Assembly: GCA_963705545.1 (NCBI GenBank)
Contig: CAVPJX010000001.1
Span: 1-64,000 of the forward strand
Source of the DNA: DATBLY01 sp963705545
Lineage (GTDB): Bacteria > Actinomycetota > UBA4738 > HRBIN12
Reading direction: 5' to 3'
DNA length: 64,000 nt
The notes beneath the pieces were generated by a model. It was not told where the DNA came from. It worked only from the letters and a program-made list of their open reading frames with translations, and searched no databases. Made by a program: the position numbers and the translations under genes. Below, one piece after another: positions 1 through 6,766 of this stretch (its first letter is position 1; each line of letters starts with the position of its first letter).

Positions 1-29
1 CGCCTGACGACGCTTCGCTTGGCAGCCTC

Positions 30-43
30 GTGACGAACGTCAC
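30..43. promoter_or_regulatory. CRP-like palindromic site
   Basis: GTGA-CGAACG-TCAC is a perfect inverted repeat with the half sites and 6-base spacer of the CRP/GlxR consensus (TGTGA-N6-TCACA), lacking only the outer T and A. It lies about 95 bases upstream of the small gene at 125. Two Crp-family regulators are encoded nearby. Binding is inferred. Confidence 0.4.
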
Positions 44-124
44 CCATGCTCCGTATCGGGCGACATCGGAGCGAAGGTCCGTCACGGCTACCGTGTGATC
101 CATCGACGAGCGGAGGTGCCTGAG

Positions 125-340
125 ATGCTGAGCGGCGACATCGCGAAGTACCAGATCCAAGACCGGGTCCGGGCCGCCGAGATGGACCGTGTGGCGCGTT
201 CGGCGAAGCTGCGGCGCGCAGGCGGAACACGGGCCGCGGTCCGCAAGGTCGGCAGCGGCCTCCTGGCAGTCGTCGCGGGTGTGCGGATCCACGCGACTCC
301 ATCGGACCTCCCGGCTTCGAGTCGTCTGAAGACGGCCTGA
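125..340 (+). CDS. Small basic protein of unknown function (71 aa)
   Basis: I do not recognise this protein. The start is the ATG at 125, preceded by GGAGGTG at 112-118 with 6-base spacing, a strong ribosome binding site; an in-frame ATG at 95 lacks one. The product is rich in Arg and Ala, has an amphipathic N-terminal half containing IAKYQIQDRVRAAEMDRVAR, and a short hydrophobic stretch near residue 50. A GC-rich hairpin follows the stop, so it looks like a monocistronic unit. A possible -10 element (TACCGT, 89-94) and a CRP-like palindrome lie upstream. A real gene is likely because of the ribosome site and terminator; its role is unknown. Confidence 0.55.
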   Translation: MLSGDIAKYQIQDRVRAAEMDRVARSAKLRRAGGTRAAVRKVGSGLLAVVAGVRIHATPSDLPASSRLKTA

Positions 341-357
341 GGTCGGGACCAACCCGA

Positions 358-392
358 GGGAGGGGCCCCCCGCGGGCAGGGGCCCCTTCCCC
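358..392 (+). terminator. GC-rich hairpin terminator after the small gene
   Basis: GGGAGGGGCCCC pairs with GGGGCCCCTTCCC around a 9-base loop (one bulge). It sits between the stop at 340 and the trmD promoter at 417. There is no clear T tract, as is common for actinobacterial terminators. Confidence 0.6.
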
Positions 393-416
393 GTGCGTGT
401 CTGCCTCGAAGCACGC

Positions 417-422
417 TAGCCT
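417..422 (+). promoter_or_regulatory. -10 hexamer TAGCCT of trmD
   Basis: TAGCCT ends 6 bases before the trmD ATG at 429, which would give a leaderless transcript. It fits the TAnnnT pattern seen at many starts in this window. Confidence 0.5.
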
Positions 423-428
423 CGGTCG

Positions 429-1100
429 ATGCGGATCGACGTGTTCACGATCTTCTCGGGCATCTTCGAGAGCCCGCTCCGCGAGAGCCTGTTGGGGAAG
501 GCGATCGCCGCCGGTGTCGTCGACGTCCGGGTCCACGACATCCGCGATCACGCGCTCGACCGCCATCGGCAGGTGGACGATGAGCCCTTCGGCGGCGGGC
601 CTGGGATGGTGATGAAGCCCGATCCCATCGTCGATGCCGTCGAGGCGCTGGGCACAGAGAGGGGTCGGACGATCCTCCTCTCGCCCGCCGGACGACGCCT
701 GGATCAACCGCTCGTCCGCGAGCTGTCGGGCGAGCCACGTCTCGTGTTGATCTGTGGTCGATACGAGGGGGTTGACGAGCGGGTCATCGACCTGCTGGGC
801 GCCGAGGAGGTCTCGATCGGCGACTACGTCCTGTCCGGCGGAGAGCTACCGGCTCTCGTTCTGGTCGAAGCGGTCACGCGACTGGTGCCGGGCGTGATCG
901 GTCGTGATGAATCGCACGAGCGAGACTCCTTCAGCGAGGAGAGCCTGCTCGATCATCCCCACTACACGCGTCCCAGGCAGTTCCGTGGGCTCGCCGTGCC
1001 CGAGGTGCTGCTCTCTGGCGATCACGCCGCGGTCGAACGCTGGCGTCACGAAGCAGCCATAGAGAAGACAAACCGCAACCGACCGGACCTATCGAGGTGA
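429..1100 (+). CDS. trmD: tRNA (guanine-N1)-methyltransferase TrmD
   Basis: TrmD transfers a methyl group from S-adenosylmethionine to G37 next to the anticodon, which keeps the reading frame. The 223 aa length is close to the family norm. The SPOUT trefoil-knot signatures are present: GRYEGVDERV near residue 112 and LSGGELPALVLVEAVTRLVPG near 138 form the SAM-binding knot, and the GGGPGMVMKP loop is at about 55-65. In many bacteria trmD is followed directly by rplS; here rplS is more than 5 kb downstream and the intervening genes are accessory. The start is supported by the -10 hexamer 6 bases upstream. Confidence 0.97.
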   Translation: MRIDVFTIFSGIFESPLRESLLGKAIAAGVVDVRVHDIRDHALDRHRQVDDEPFGGGPGMVMKPDPIVDAVEALGTERGRTILLSPAGRRLDQPLVRELSGEPRLVLICGRYEGVDERVIDLLGAEEVSIGDYVLSGGELPALVLVEAVTRLVPGVIGRDESHERDSFSEESLLDHPHYTRPRQFRGLAVPEVLLSGDHAAVERWRHEAAIEKTNRNRPDLSR

Positions 1101-1109
1101 GCTCACCTC
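1094..1109. repeat. 16-bp perfect palindrome over the trmD stop
   Basis: GAGGTGAGCTCACCTC reads the same on both strands and spans the trmD TGA. It could be an operator for the downstream Crp-like gene or a weak termination hairpin. There is no T tract. Confidence 0.45.
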
Positions 1110-1127
1110 TCATCCCGTAGCAGGGTC

Positions 1128-1141
1128 GGGATCGTGATCCC
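1128..1141. promoter_or_regulatory. 14-bp palindrome upstream of the Crp-like gene
   Basis: GGGATCGTGATCCC is a perfect palindrome 57 bases before the regulator's start and about 43 bases before its -10 hexamer. An autoregulatory operator is a reasonable guess. Confidence 0.35.
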
Positions 1142-1183
1142 GATTCCGGGCGAGCGGATCGCACCCCGCCGATACGGGCGGCA

Positions 1184-1189
1184 TAGGAT
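1184..1189 (+). promoter_or_regulatory. -10 hexamer TAGGAT of the Crp-like gene
   Basis: TAGGAT ends 9 bases before the ATG at 1199; no Shine-Dalgarno sequence is needed if the transcript is leaderless. Confidence 0.45.
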
Positions 1190-1198
1190 ACCCGCGGG

Positions 1199-1894
1199 AT
1201 GGAGGGGGCCCAGGTCGCGCAGGTCTTGAAGCTGGCGCCCCTGTTCGCGGACCTCGACGACCAGGCACTTGAGGTGGTCGCCGCGCAGGCGAGCGTCCGG
1301 ACGTTCCGCAAGGGCGCCCTGATCTTCTATCAAGGGGACCCCGGGGACTCCCTATACGTCCTCGCCGAAGGCTCCGTGAAGGTCTTCGTGACCTCCACAC
1401 AGGGGGACGAGATGGTCCTCGCCACGCTTCGCCCGCCCGACGCCCTGGGAGAGGTGGCGCTGCTCGACCTGGGCGAACGCTCCGCCTCCGCCGAAGCGCT
1501 CGAGCCCGTCGTGGCGATCGCGTTCGCGAGATCCACACTGATCGAGCTGATGCGCGACATCCCGGCGATCGGGGACGCCGTGCTCCGCAAAGCCGGCGCC
1601 CTGCTGCGTCGCCTCACCGGGCAGGCGGCCGACCTGGTGTTCCTGGACCTCGAGGGCCGGGTCGCGAAGCTCGTCGTCCAGATGGCGGAGCGGCAGGGCA
1701 CGGAGAGCGACGGCGCGATCGTGCTGGACGTCGGCGTCACGCAGTCCGACCTGGCCCGGATGGTCGGGGGCTCCCGCCAGAGCGTCAACGCGATCCTGCA
1801 CCACCTGGAGGAACGGGGCTTCCTCGTGGTCCACGGGCGCGACGTGCGGATCGTCGAGCTGGATGCCCTGAAACGACGCGCGGCCCTGTCCTGA
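1199..1894 (+). CDS. Crp/Fnr-family transcriptional regulator
   Basis: A DNA-binding regulator with an N-terminal cyclic-nucleotide-binding beta-barrel (about residues 14-125), a dimerisation helix and a C-terminal winged helix-turn-helix (about 150-225; QSDLARMVGGSRQSVNAILH is the recognition segment). The phosphate-binding cassette keeps Glu85 (GEVALL) and Arg94-Ser95 (ERSAS), so it could bind cAMP or a related ligand. There are no Fnr-type iron-sulfur cysteines. The length of 231 aa is typical. It converges with the subtilisin gene, whose stop codon begins at the very next base. A second family member lies at 6000-6707, and a class III cyclase lies in the window at 16799. Confidence 0.92.
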   Translation: MEGAQVAQVLKLAPLFADLDDQALEVVAAQASVRTFRKGALIFYQGDPGDSLYVLAEGSVKVFVTSTQGDEMVLATLRPPDALGEVALLDLGERSASAEALEPVVAIAFARSTLIELMRDIPAIGDAVLRKAGALLRRLTGQAADLVFLDLEGRVAKLVVQMAERQGTESDGAIVLDVGVTQSDLARMVGGSRQSVNAILHHLEERGFLVVHGRDVRIVELDALKRRAALS

Positions 1895-2707
1895 TCAGGC
1901 CTCAGCGTTCTTGGCCAGGGCCGCGAGGATGGTCTTCACCTGGAAGGGCGCGAGGCCGGGATGCTTCGCGAGGATCAGCGCGATGATCCCGGCGATGTGC
2001 GGCGCGGCGAAGCTGTTGCCGGTCGCGCGGATCGTTCCTCCACCGGACCAGGCGACCTCCAGATCGATCCCCGGCGCACCCCACTCCACCGGCCCGTTCG
2101 GGTTGTAGGCGAACGCGAACGGGTCGGTCGCGTCGGTCGCGGCCACCGAGAAGACCCCGGCGAACTCCGAAGGGAAGCTCGGTCCGGCTACGTTGTTGAT
2201 CGCCGAGACCAGCATGGCGCGGCCGAAGTACGCCTCGTCCACCGCCTCGTGGAAGCGTCCGAAGTGAGCACGCGCACCCGTGGAGAGCGACAGGTTCAAC
2301 ACCTGCATGCCGCGCTCGACGGCCCAACGCAATCCCGCGGCGAACACCTGCCCCTTGCCGGTCAGCTTCTCGCCCAGGACCCGGACGCTGTAGAGCTCGC
2401 AGTCCGGGGCGATGCCGCGGATGATCGCGGCGCATGCGGTGCCGTGACCGTAGAGGTCCCCGTGTGAGCCCTCCTGGTAGCGGATCGAGCCGGGGGCGCT
2501 CGCGTCCCACTCCAGCGCCACCGCCCCCCGGACGTCGCCGACCATCGGATGCCCCGCTTCGATCCCGCTGTCGACGATGGCGACCTTCACGCCGGCGCCC
2601 GTGGAACCGCCCCACGCCCAGTCCCGCGTGATCACCCCTCGCAGGTCGAGCTCGGGGGGGCGACCCAGGACCTCCGGCTCGAACTGCCAGGCCCAGGCCG
2701 GCTTCAT
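1895..2707 (-). CDS. Cytoplasmic subtilisin-like serine protease (S8 family)
   Basis: A 270 aa subtilase with the full catalytic triad in order: Asp46 (VDSGIEAGHP), His88 (GHGTACA) and Ser232 (GNSFAAPH), plus the oxyanion Asn at about 171-172. It has no signal peptide, no membrane segment and no long propeptide, so it probably acts inside the cell or is a small stand-alone domain. It begins 3 bases after the stop of the GAF-domain gene and is almost certainly co-transcribed with it. The GAF partner may sense a ligand or redox state and act with the protease, but this is inference. Homology to tailored proteases such as the patatin/subtilisin group of cyanobactin type is not indicated. Confidence 0.88.
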   Translation of the reverse strand: MKPAWAWQFEPEVLGRPPELDLRGVITRDWAWGGSTGAGVKVAIVDSGIEAGHPMVGDVRGAVALEWDASAPGSIRYQEGSHGDLYGHGTACAAIIRGIAPDCELYSVRVLGEKLTGKGQVFAAGLRWAVERGMQVLNLSLSTGARAHFGRFHEAVDEAYFGRAMLVSAINNVAGPSFPSEFAGVFSVAATDATDPFAFAYNPNGPVEWGAPGIDLEVAWSGGGTIRATGNSFAAPHIAGIIALILAKHPGLAPFQVKTILAALAKNAEA

Positions 2708-2710
2708 CGC

Positions 2711-3466
2711 TCAGGCGCCCCTGGCCGCCGACGCGTAGCGCAAGAGGGTCGCGAGCAGGGAGATCGCCGCACTGCGCTCGTCGGGCCCCAAGCGACGGAG
2801 CTCGACGAACATCGAAGCGAGCTCGGCCAGCTCCCGCCGGTCGCCCCGTGCCTTCGCCGCGACCTCCTCGAGGATCTCCACCAGGTCGCCGTCCGCTGCG
2901 GCCCGCGTCTTCGCGGCCGCCCGGAAGAGCACACGCCCCAGGTCCTGGAAGATCTGCCCGCTCTCGATCACCAGCGCGGCCAGGCCCGCGAAGTGCCCGA
3001 GCAGCTCCATCCCGCGGGCGCCGCCGGACGATCCGGGGTCGGCGTCGAGGACCTCGAGCACCCCGAGGATCCCCCGGCCGGTCTCGAGCGGAAGGGCGGC
3101 GATCGCAGTCGGGACGTAGCCGGTCTGCCCAGCGAACGAGCCCGCGAAGCGGGCGTCGGCGCTGACGTCATCGATCATCAGGGGCTGGCCGGAGCGCACG
3201 ACGAACCCCGCGATGCCTTGCGACGCTGGGATCGTGAGGTCGAGCACGGTGTCGGCCCCGCGGCCGACCGCCACCCGGAAGACCAACCGCTCCTCCTCCC
3301 CGTCCTCCTCCAGCAGGGCGATCGAACAGGCGGCGGCGCCGAAGAGGGATCGTGCCGTCTCGGCGATCGACTCGAGCAACTCGTCGTGCCCGGGAGGAAC
3401 CAGCGCCGGCCCGAGGTCCGCGGCGACGCGCGCCAGGCGCTCTAGGACATCCTCGTCGTGGGTCAT
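2711..3466 (-). CDS. GAF-domain sensory protein
   Basis: A 251 aa soluble protein. Residues about 27-175 look like one GAF domain (segments ending in the typical GVLEVLDAD strand and LLGHFAGLAALVIE helix). GAF domains bind cyclic nucleotides, haem or other small ligands; the ligand cannot be read from this sequence. The C-terminal 75 residues form Ala/Arg/Glu-rich helices with no output domain such as a kinase, phosphatase or helix-turn-helix. It is the first gene of a two-gene unit with the subtilisin. A TACGAT hexamer ends 8 bases before the ATG, giving it its own leaderless promoter although it also lies 88 bases downstream of the MFS fusion gene on the same strand. Confidence 0.82.
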   Translation of the reverse strand: MTHDEDVLERLARVAADLGPALVPPGHDELLESIAETARSLFGAAACSIALLEEDGEEERLVFRVAVGRGADTVLDLTIPASQGIAGFVVRSGQPLMIDDVSADARFAGSFAGQTGYVPTAIAALPLETGRGILGVLEVLDADPGSSGGARGMELLGHFAGLAALVIESGQIFQDLGRVLFRAAAKTRAAADGDLVEILEEVAAKARGDRRELAELASMFVELRRLGPDERSAAISLLATLLRYASAARGA

Positions 3467-3474
3467 GGGAGCGG

Positions 3475-3480
3475 ATCGTA
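3475..3480 (-). promoter_or_regulatory. -10 hexamer TACGAT of the GAF-subtilisin unit
   Basis: On the minus strand TACGAT ends 8 bases before the GAF gene ATG at 3466. Confidence 0.45.
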
Positions 3481-3554
3481 GGACGATCGCCGCCCGACGG
3501 GAAGGCGGGGGTCGACCGGGGACCGCGCCCCGTCTCTCCGATACGCGCCCACCG

Positions 3555-5258
3555 TCACGTGGCGCTCATCAACCGCGACGGATGCGTGCGCGCGAGCCGG
3601 CCCGTCAGGGCGGCGCGCACCACCCCGGAGACCCCGGGACCCTCGTTCGCGGCTCGCAGGAAGTCCTCCCCGGAGATCCGGAGGAGCGTCGAGTCCTCGA
3701 CGGCGGTCACCGTCGCCGTGCGCGGGATCCGCTCCAACAGACCGATCTCGCCGAAGTAGTCGCCCGCCGCCAGCTCGCCCAGGCGCTCGGCCCGTCCCCC
3801 GCCCTCGCCGACCGAGGTCACCTCGAGCCGACCGCTGACCACCACGTAGAGGTCGTCCGGCTCGTCGCCCTCGCGGATCACCACCGCACCCCCGGCCATG
3901 GGCTCCTCGCGAGCCGCACCGACGAGGGCCTCGAGCGTCTGACGGTTCGCGGCCTCGAACAGCCCCGCCGACTCCAGCAGCTCCACCCACGGCTCGACCT
4001 GGGCGAACCGTTCGGCCGTCCGCCGGTCGATCTCGCGGGCGCGCGGGAGGAGCGCCACTCCGGCGGCGATCATCGTGCCGGCGCCGACGATCAGCCCGAC
4101 GTCGAGCCCACCGACCTCGATCACCGCGGGGGCCAGCACGGAGCCGAGCAGGATCCCCGACACCAGGAGCGAGTCCATGATCCCGAAGACGCGCCCCAAG
4201 ACGTGCGCCGGGAGCAGCCGCTGGAGCATCGTCGTCGAGACGATGTCGCCGACGATGAACCCCGCGCCTTCGAGCAGGAGCAGCGCGTAGGCGAGCGCCG
4301 GGGAGCTCACGACGGTCAGCGCGAGCATCGGGAGCGCCGTCAGGATCGTGGCTCCGGCCAGGATGACCCCCTGGCGTGATCGATCTGCCAGCCTAGACGT
4401 CAGACCGGCCGCGAGGACCCCGCCGATCCCGGTGGCGGCGAACATGTATCCGATCCCCTCCGAACCGAGGCCGAGTCGTTCCGTGGCCGCGAGGGCGTAC
4501 AGGACGATCTCCTGCCCGTAGAACACCATGAACGCGACGGCCACGAGGACGATCAGCACGATGTCGCGCGAGCCGACGATGGCGGCGAAGCCCTCCTTCA
4601 ATCGGTCCAGGAACGACGGTGAGCCTCCCTCAGCTCCCTCCTCCGCCTCGACGACCGTCTTCAGCTTGGTCCGCAGCCCCATCGTGAGGATCGCCGAGAC
4701 GAAGAACGTGGCCCCGTTGATGAGGAACGACGCGGATGGCGTTGCCACGGCGAGGATCAGTCCGCCGATCGCGGGGCCGAGCGCGAGCGTCACGTTCGCG
4801 ACGACGGAGTTGACCGCGTTCGCCGCGGTCAGGTCCTCTTCGCCGACCAGCGCCGGGGTGGATGCATAGACGCTCGGTTCGTAGGGCACGGCGAGCGCGA
4901 CCGCCAATGCGGCCAGCAGGATCGCCACGATCGCCGGAGCCTGGGTCGCCGCGGCGATCCCCAGCAGCACCATCGTCGCCCCGCGAGCCAGGTCGGCCGC
5001 GATCATCACGCGCTTGCGGTCGTAGCGGTCGGCGATCACGCCGCCCAGGGGTCCGAGCAGGACGTAGGGGAGGAACCGGATGATGCTGGTGGCGGCCACC
5101 CAGGCCCCCGATCCCGTCCGGTCCAGGACGTACACGATCAGCGAGACCGAGTAGAGCCAGTCGCCCGTCTGCGAGATCGTCTGCGCGACCAGCAGGAGGC
5201 GGAAGTCGCGATGACCGAGGGCCGACCGGATCGCCCCCCGTCCTCGTCCCTCCGCCAC
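3555..5258 (-). CDS. MFS transporter fused to a cyclic-nucleotide-binding domain
   Basis: A 567 aa fusion. Residues about 10-410 form a major facilitator domain of the MFS_3/EntS-like type, with many hydrophobic helices and a DRYDRKRVMIAADLARG loop between helices 2 and 3. Residues about 420-567 form a CRP-like cyclic-nucleotide-binding domain on the cytoplasmic side, with a complete phosphate-binding cassette (FGEIGLL then PRTATV, keeping Glu and Arg). There is no DNA-binding domain. The natural reading is a transporter gated by a cyclic nucleotide; the substrate is unknown. A paralogue of the same design lies at 11997-13742. The start is a GTG with a GGGGGGG ribosome site. Confidence 0.88.
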   Translation of the reverse strand: MAEGRGRGAIRSALGHRDFRLLLVAQTISQTGDWLYSVSLIVYVLDRTGSGAWVAATSIIRFLPYVLLGPLGGVIADRYDRKRVMIAADLARGATMVLLGIAAATQAPAIVAILLAALAVALAVPYEPSVYASTPALVGEEDLTAANAVNSVVANVTLALGPAIGGLILAVATPSASFLINGATFFVSAILTMGLRTKLKTVVEAEEGAEGGSPSFLDRLKEGFAAIVGSRDIVLIVLVAVAFMVFYGQEIVLYALAATERLGLGSEGIGYMFAATGIGGVLAAGLTSRLADRSRQGVILAGATILTALPMLALTVVSSPALAYALLLLEGAGFIVGDIVSTTMLQRLLPAHVLGRVFGIMDSLLVSGILLGSVLAPAVIEVGGLDVGLIVGAGTMIAAGVALLPRAREIDRRTAERFAQVEPWVELLESAGLFEAANRQTLEALVGAAREEPMAGGAVVIREGDEPDDLYVVVSGRLEVTSVGEGGGRAERLGELAAGDYFGEIGLLERIPRTATVTAVEDSTLLRISGEDFLRAANEGPGVSGVVRAALTGRLARTHPSRLMSAT

Positions 5259-5282
5259 GGCCCCCCCTCGTGCGTCCGGCGC

Positions 5283-5288
5283 ATCCTA
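5283..5288 (-). promoter_or_regulatory. -10 hexamer TAGGAT of the MFS fusion gene
   Basis: TAGGAT on the minus strand lies 24 bases upstream of the GTG at 5258, leaving a short leader with a purine-rich ribosome site. Confidence 0.4.
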
Positions 5289-5391
5289 GCCACGGGCGAG
5301 ACCGGCCGGAAGAACCCGACGAGATCCCGACCTCGGGAGCTTGCGTTGACCAGGCTCCAGGGGTCAGAGTTGCTCATCCAGCGCCCCGGGG

Positions 5392-5409
5392 CATCGGGAG
5401 ACCCCGATG
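5392..5409. repeat. Inverted repeat in the 5259-5519 intergenic region
   Basis: CATCGGG and CCCGATG are separated by 4 bases. It lies between divergent genes (the MFS fusion and the first DDVEGxK gene) and may be an operator. A TTGACC (5345-5350) upstream could be a -35 element, but no convincing -10 follows. Confidence 0.3.
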
Positions 5410-5519
5410 TCGGCAAGACGACTCCCGGACGTCGGGTGCAGGACAACCTTCAGGGTCATCCGGCGCGACGCTCTCGACACAGGGATGACCCGGGCGGGTC
5501 GACCAGAAGGAGGTGCGGG

Positions 5520-5702
5520 ATGGCCGACGAGGAGCGGATGGCGGATCGGTCCGAGGACGACGTCGAGGGCCAGAAGCTGAAGAAGCACCCGGCCATCGAC
5601 GGGACCGCAGGCGCGGACGACGTCGAGGGTGCGAAGCGACGCCTCGCCACCGAGGAGGAGGCGGAGCCCCAGGACGACGTCGAGGGGCACAAGAGGCGGT
5701 AG
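5520..5702 (+). CDS. DDVEGxK-repeat small protein 1 (60 aa)
   Basis: Not a family I recognise. The ATG at 5520 follows a near-perfect ribosome site (AAGGAGGTG). The protein is hydrophilic, probably disordered, and rich in Asp, Glu, Lys and Arg. It carries three copies of a motif: DDVEGQK at 13-19, DDVEGAK at 33-39 and DDVEGHK at 52-58, spaced 19-20 residues apart; the last copy is followed only by two Arg. A second gene of the same design (59 aa) lies 60 bases downstream, and both precede a strong terminator. The motif repetition and conservation between the copies argue for a real protein. It could be a binding scaffold, a stress protein or a peptide precursor; nothing adjacent decides this. 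Confidence 0.75.
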   Translation: MADEERMADRSEDDVEGQKLKKHPAIDGTAGADDVEGAKRRLATEEEAEPQDDVEGHKRR

Positions 5703-5762
5703 CAGCGCGTTCGGGTGACGACAGGGTTCGACAGGGACCCGAAGAGCCGAAGGAGGAAGGGC

Positions 5763-5942
5763 ATGCCGATCAAGAAGGGACAAGCTTCACTTGGCAACGA
5801 GGAGACCGATATCCTCGATGCCGAGGGCCACAAGAGGAAGCTCGAGGCTGAGGAGACCGAGGACGACACCCAAGGCCAAAAGTTCGGAGGCAAGCGCCTC
5901 GCCGAGACCGAGGATGACGTCGAGGGGCACAAGAGGAAGTAG
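5763..5942 (+). CDS. DDVEGxK-repeat small protein 2 (59 aa)
   Basis: Paralogue of the preceding gene. The ATG at 5763 is chosen because AGGAGGAAGG lies 6 bases upstream; an in-frame GTG at 5715 has no ribosome site. Three motif copies are visible: a diverged DAEGHK at 19-24, DDTQGQK at 34-40 and DDVEGHK at 51-57, which again ends the protein with two basic residues. The whole chain is charged, with no signal peptide, cysteine or membrane segment. Equal length, the same three-motif layout and the shared C terminus point to a duplication with retained function. The function is unknown. The unit ends in the hairpin at 5963-5989. Confidence 0.75.
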   Translation: MPIKKGQASLGNEETDILDAEGHKRKLEAEETEDDTQGQKFGGKRLAETEDDVEGHKRK

Positions 5943-5962
5943 CGACACCGCCCGGTTCCACC

Positions 5963-5989
5963 GGAAGGCCGCCCGGAGGGCGGCCTTCC
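5963..5989. terminator. Strong bidirectional terminator hairpin
   Basis: GGAAGGCCGCC and GGCGGCCTTCC form a perfect 11-bp stem with a 5-base loop. It sits between convergent genes (stops at 5942 and 6000) and can serve both strands. Confidence 0.85.
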
Positions 5990-5999
5990 TCCATGTTCG

Positions 6000-6707
6000 C
6001 TACAGCCCGGCGATCCGGGAGAGCCCGGCGACATCCACCATGACGAAACGCCGACCGTCCTTCGCCAAGAGACCTCGCCGCTGGAACTCGGAGAGGATCC
6101 GCGTGACGTTCTCTCGGCTGCCCCCGGACAGGCTGGCGAGGTCGGCGTGCGTCGGGGCCGGGATCGACGCGCCGTCCTGGGGCGGTTCCCCCGGCGAGGC
6201 CTCCGCCAGCTGCAGGAGCCGCTTCGCGACCCTTCCCTTCAGGTCCAGGAACATCAGATCCTCGATCATCGCCTCGTGGCCGGCGACCTGACGCGTCAAC
6301 GACCTCAGCAGCCCGCGGGAAGCCGTCGGATGGTCCGCCAGGAACGACAGGTACTCCTCGGCCCCGATCACCCAGGCGACGACCTCGTCGAGCGCGAGCA
6401 CGCTCGCCGTCCGGTCCAGCTCGCCCAGCACGCCGAGCTCGCCGATGAACCGCGGGCTGTCCATCGACCCGTGCAGGAGCCTTCCGCCCCCCGCGGCATG
6501 CGAGGCGACCTCCACCCGACCCTCGAGCAGGAACGACACCTCGGTCGCCGGATCCCCTTCGTGGCAGAGGTAGCTGCCCTTGCGATACCTGCGGGTCCGC
6601 CCTCGCTCGGCCAACACCTCGACATCTCCGGGCTCCACGCCCGCGAGGGCCGCAACCGCGATCATCGCCTCCGCGATCCGATCCGGGCGCCAGCTGGTTG
6701 AGGGCAT
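6000..6707 (-). CDS. Crp/Fnr-family transcriptional regulator
   Basis: A 235 aa regulator: cyclic-nucleotide-binding domain at about 20-135 with an intact cassette (Glu90 in IGELGVL, Arg99 in DRTASV), a linker helix, and a winged helix-turn-helix at about 160-225 (ADLASLSGGSRENVTRIL). The ATG at 6707 is preferred over the upstream GTG at 6743 because a TACGCT hexamer lies 7 bases before it, and the family begins near this residue. It is divergent from rplS, with about 60 bases between the starts, so the two promoters are back to back. It shares its overall design with the regulator at 1199 but is clearly diverged from it. Confidence 0.9.
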   Translation of the reverse strand: MPSTSWRPDRIAEAMIAVAALAGVEPGDVEVLAERGRTRRYRKGSYLCHEGDPATEVSFLLEGRVEVASHAAGGGRLLHGSMDSPRFIGELGVLGELDRTASVLALDEVVAWVIGAEEYLSFLADHPTASRGLLRSLTRQVAGHEAMIEDLMFLDLKGRVAKRLLQLAEASPGEPPQDGASIPAPTHADLASLSGGSRENVTRILSEFQRRGLLAKDGRRFVMVDVAGLSRIAGL

Positions 6708-6714
6708 CGCGCGT

Positions 6715-6720
6715 AGCGTA
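6715..6720 (-). promoter_or_regulatory. -10 hexamer TACGCT of the second Crp-like gene
   Basis: TACGCT on the minus strand ends 7 bases before the ATG at 6707; a second overlapping TACGCT lies 5 bases downstream. Confidence 0.45.
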
Positions 6721-6746
6721 GCGAGGGGGGTCCGGCAGGTCACTGG

Positions 6747-6752
6747 TATCCT
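6747..6752 (+). promoter_or_regulatory. -10 hexamer TATCCT of the rplS operon
   Basis: TATCCT lies 14 bases before the rplS ATG at 6767. It probably drives rplS-lepB-rnhB-DUF2469. Confidence 0.4.
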
Positions 6753-6766
6753 CTACCGCTGTTGCC

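Noticed and set aside
5520..5942. Calling the DDVEGxK proteins graspetide precursors
   Set aside because: No ATP-grasp ligase, protease or transporter for a peptide lies beside them, and the known core motifs of that class are absent.
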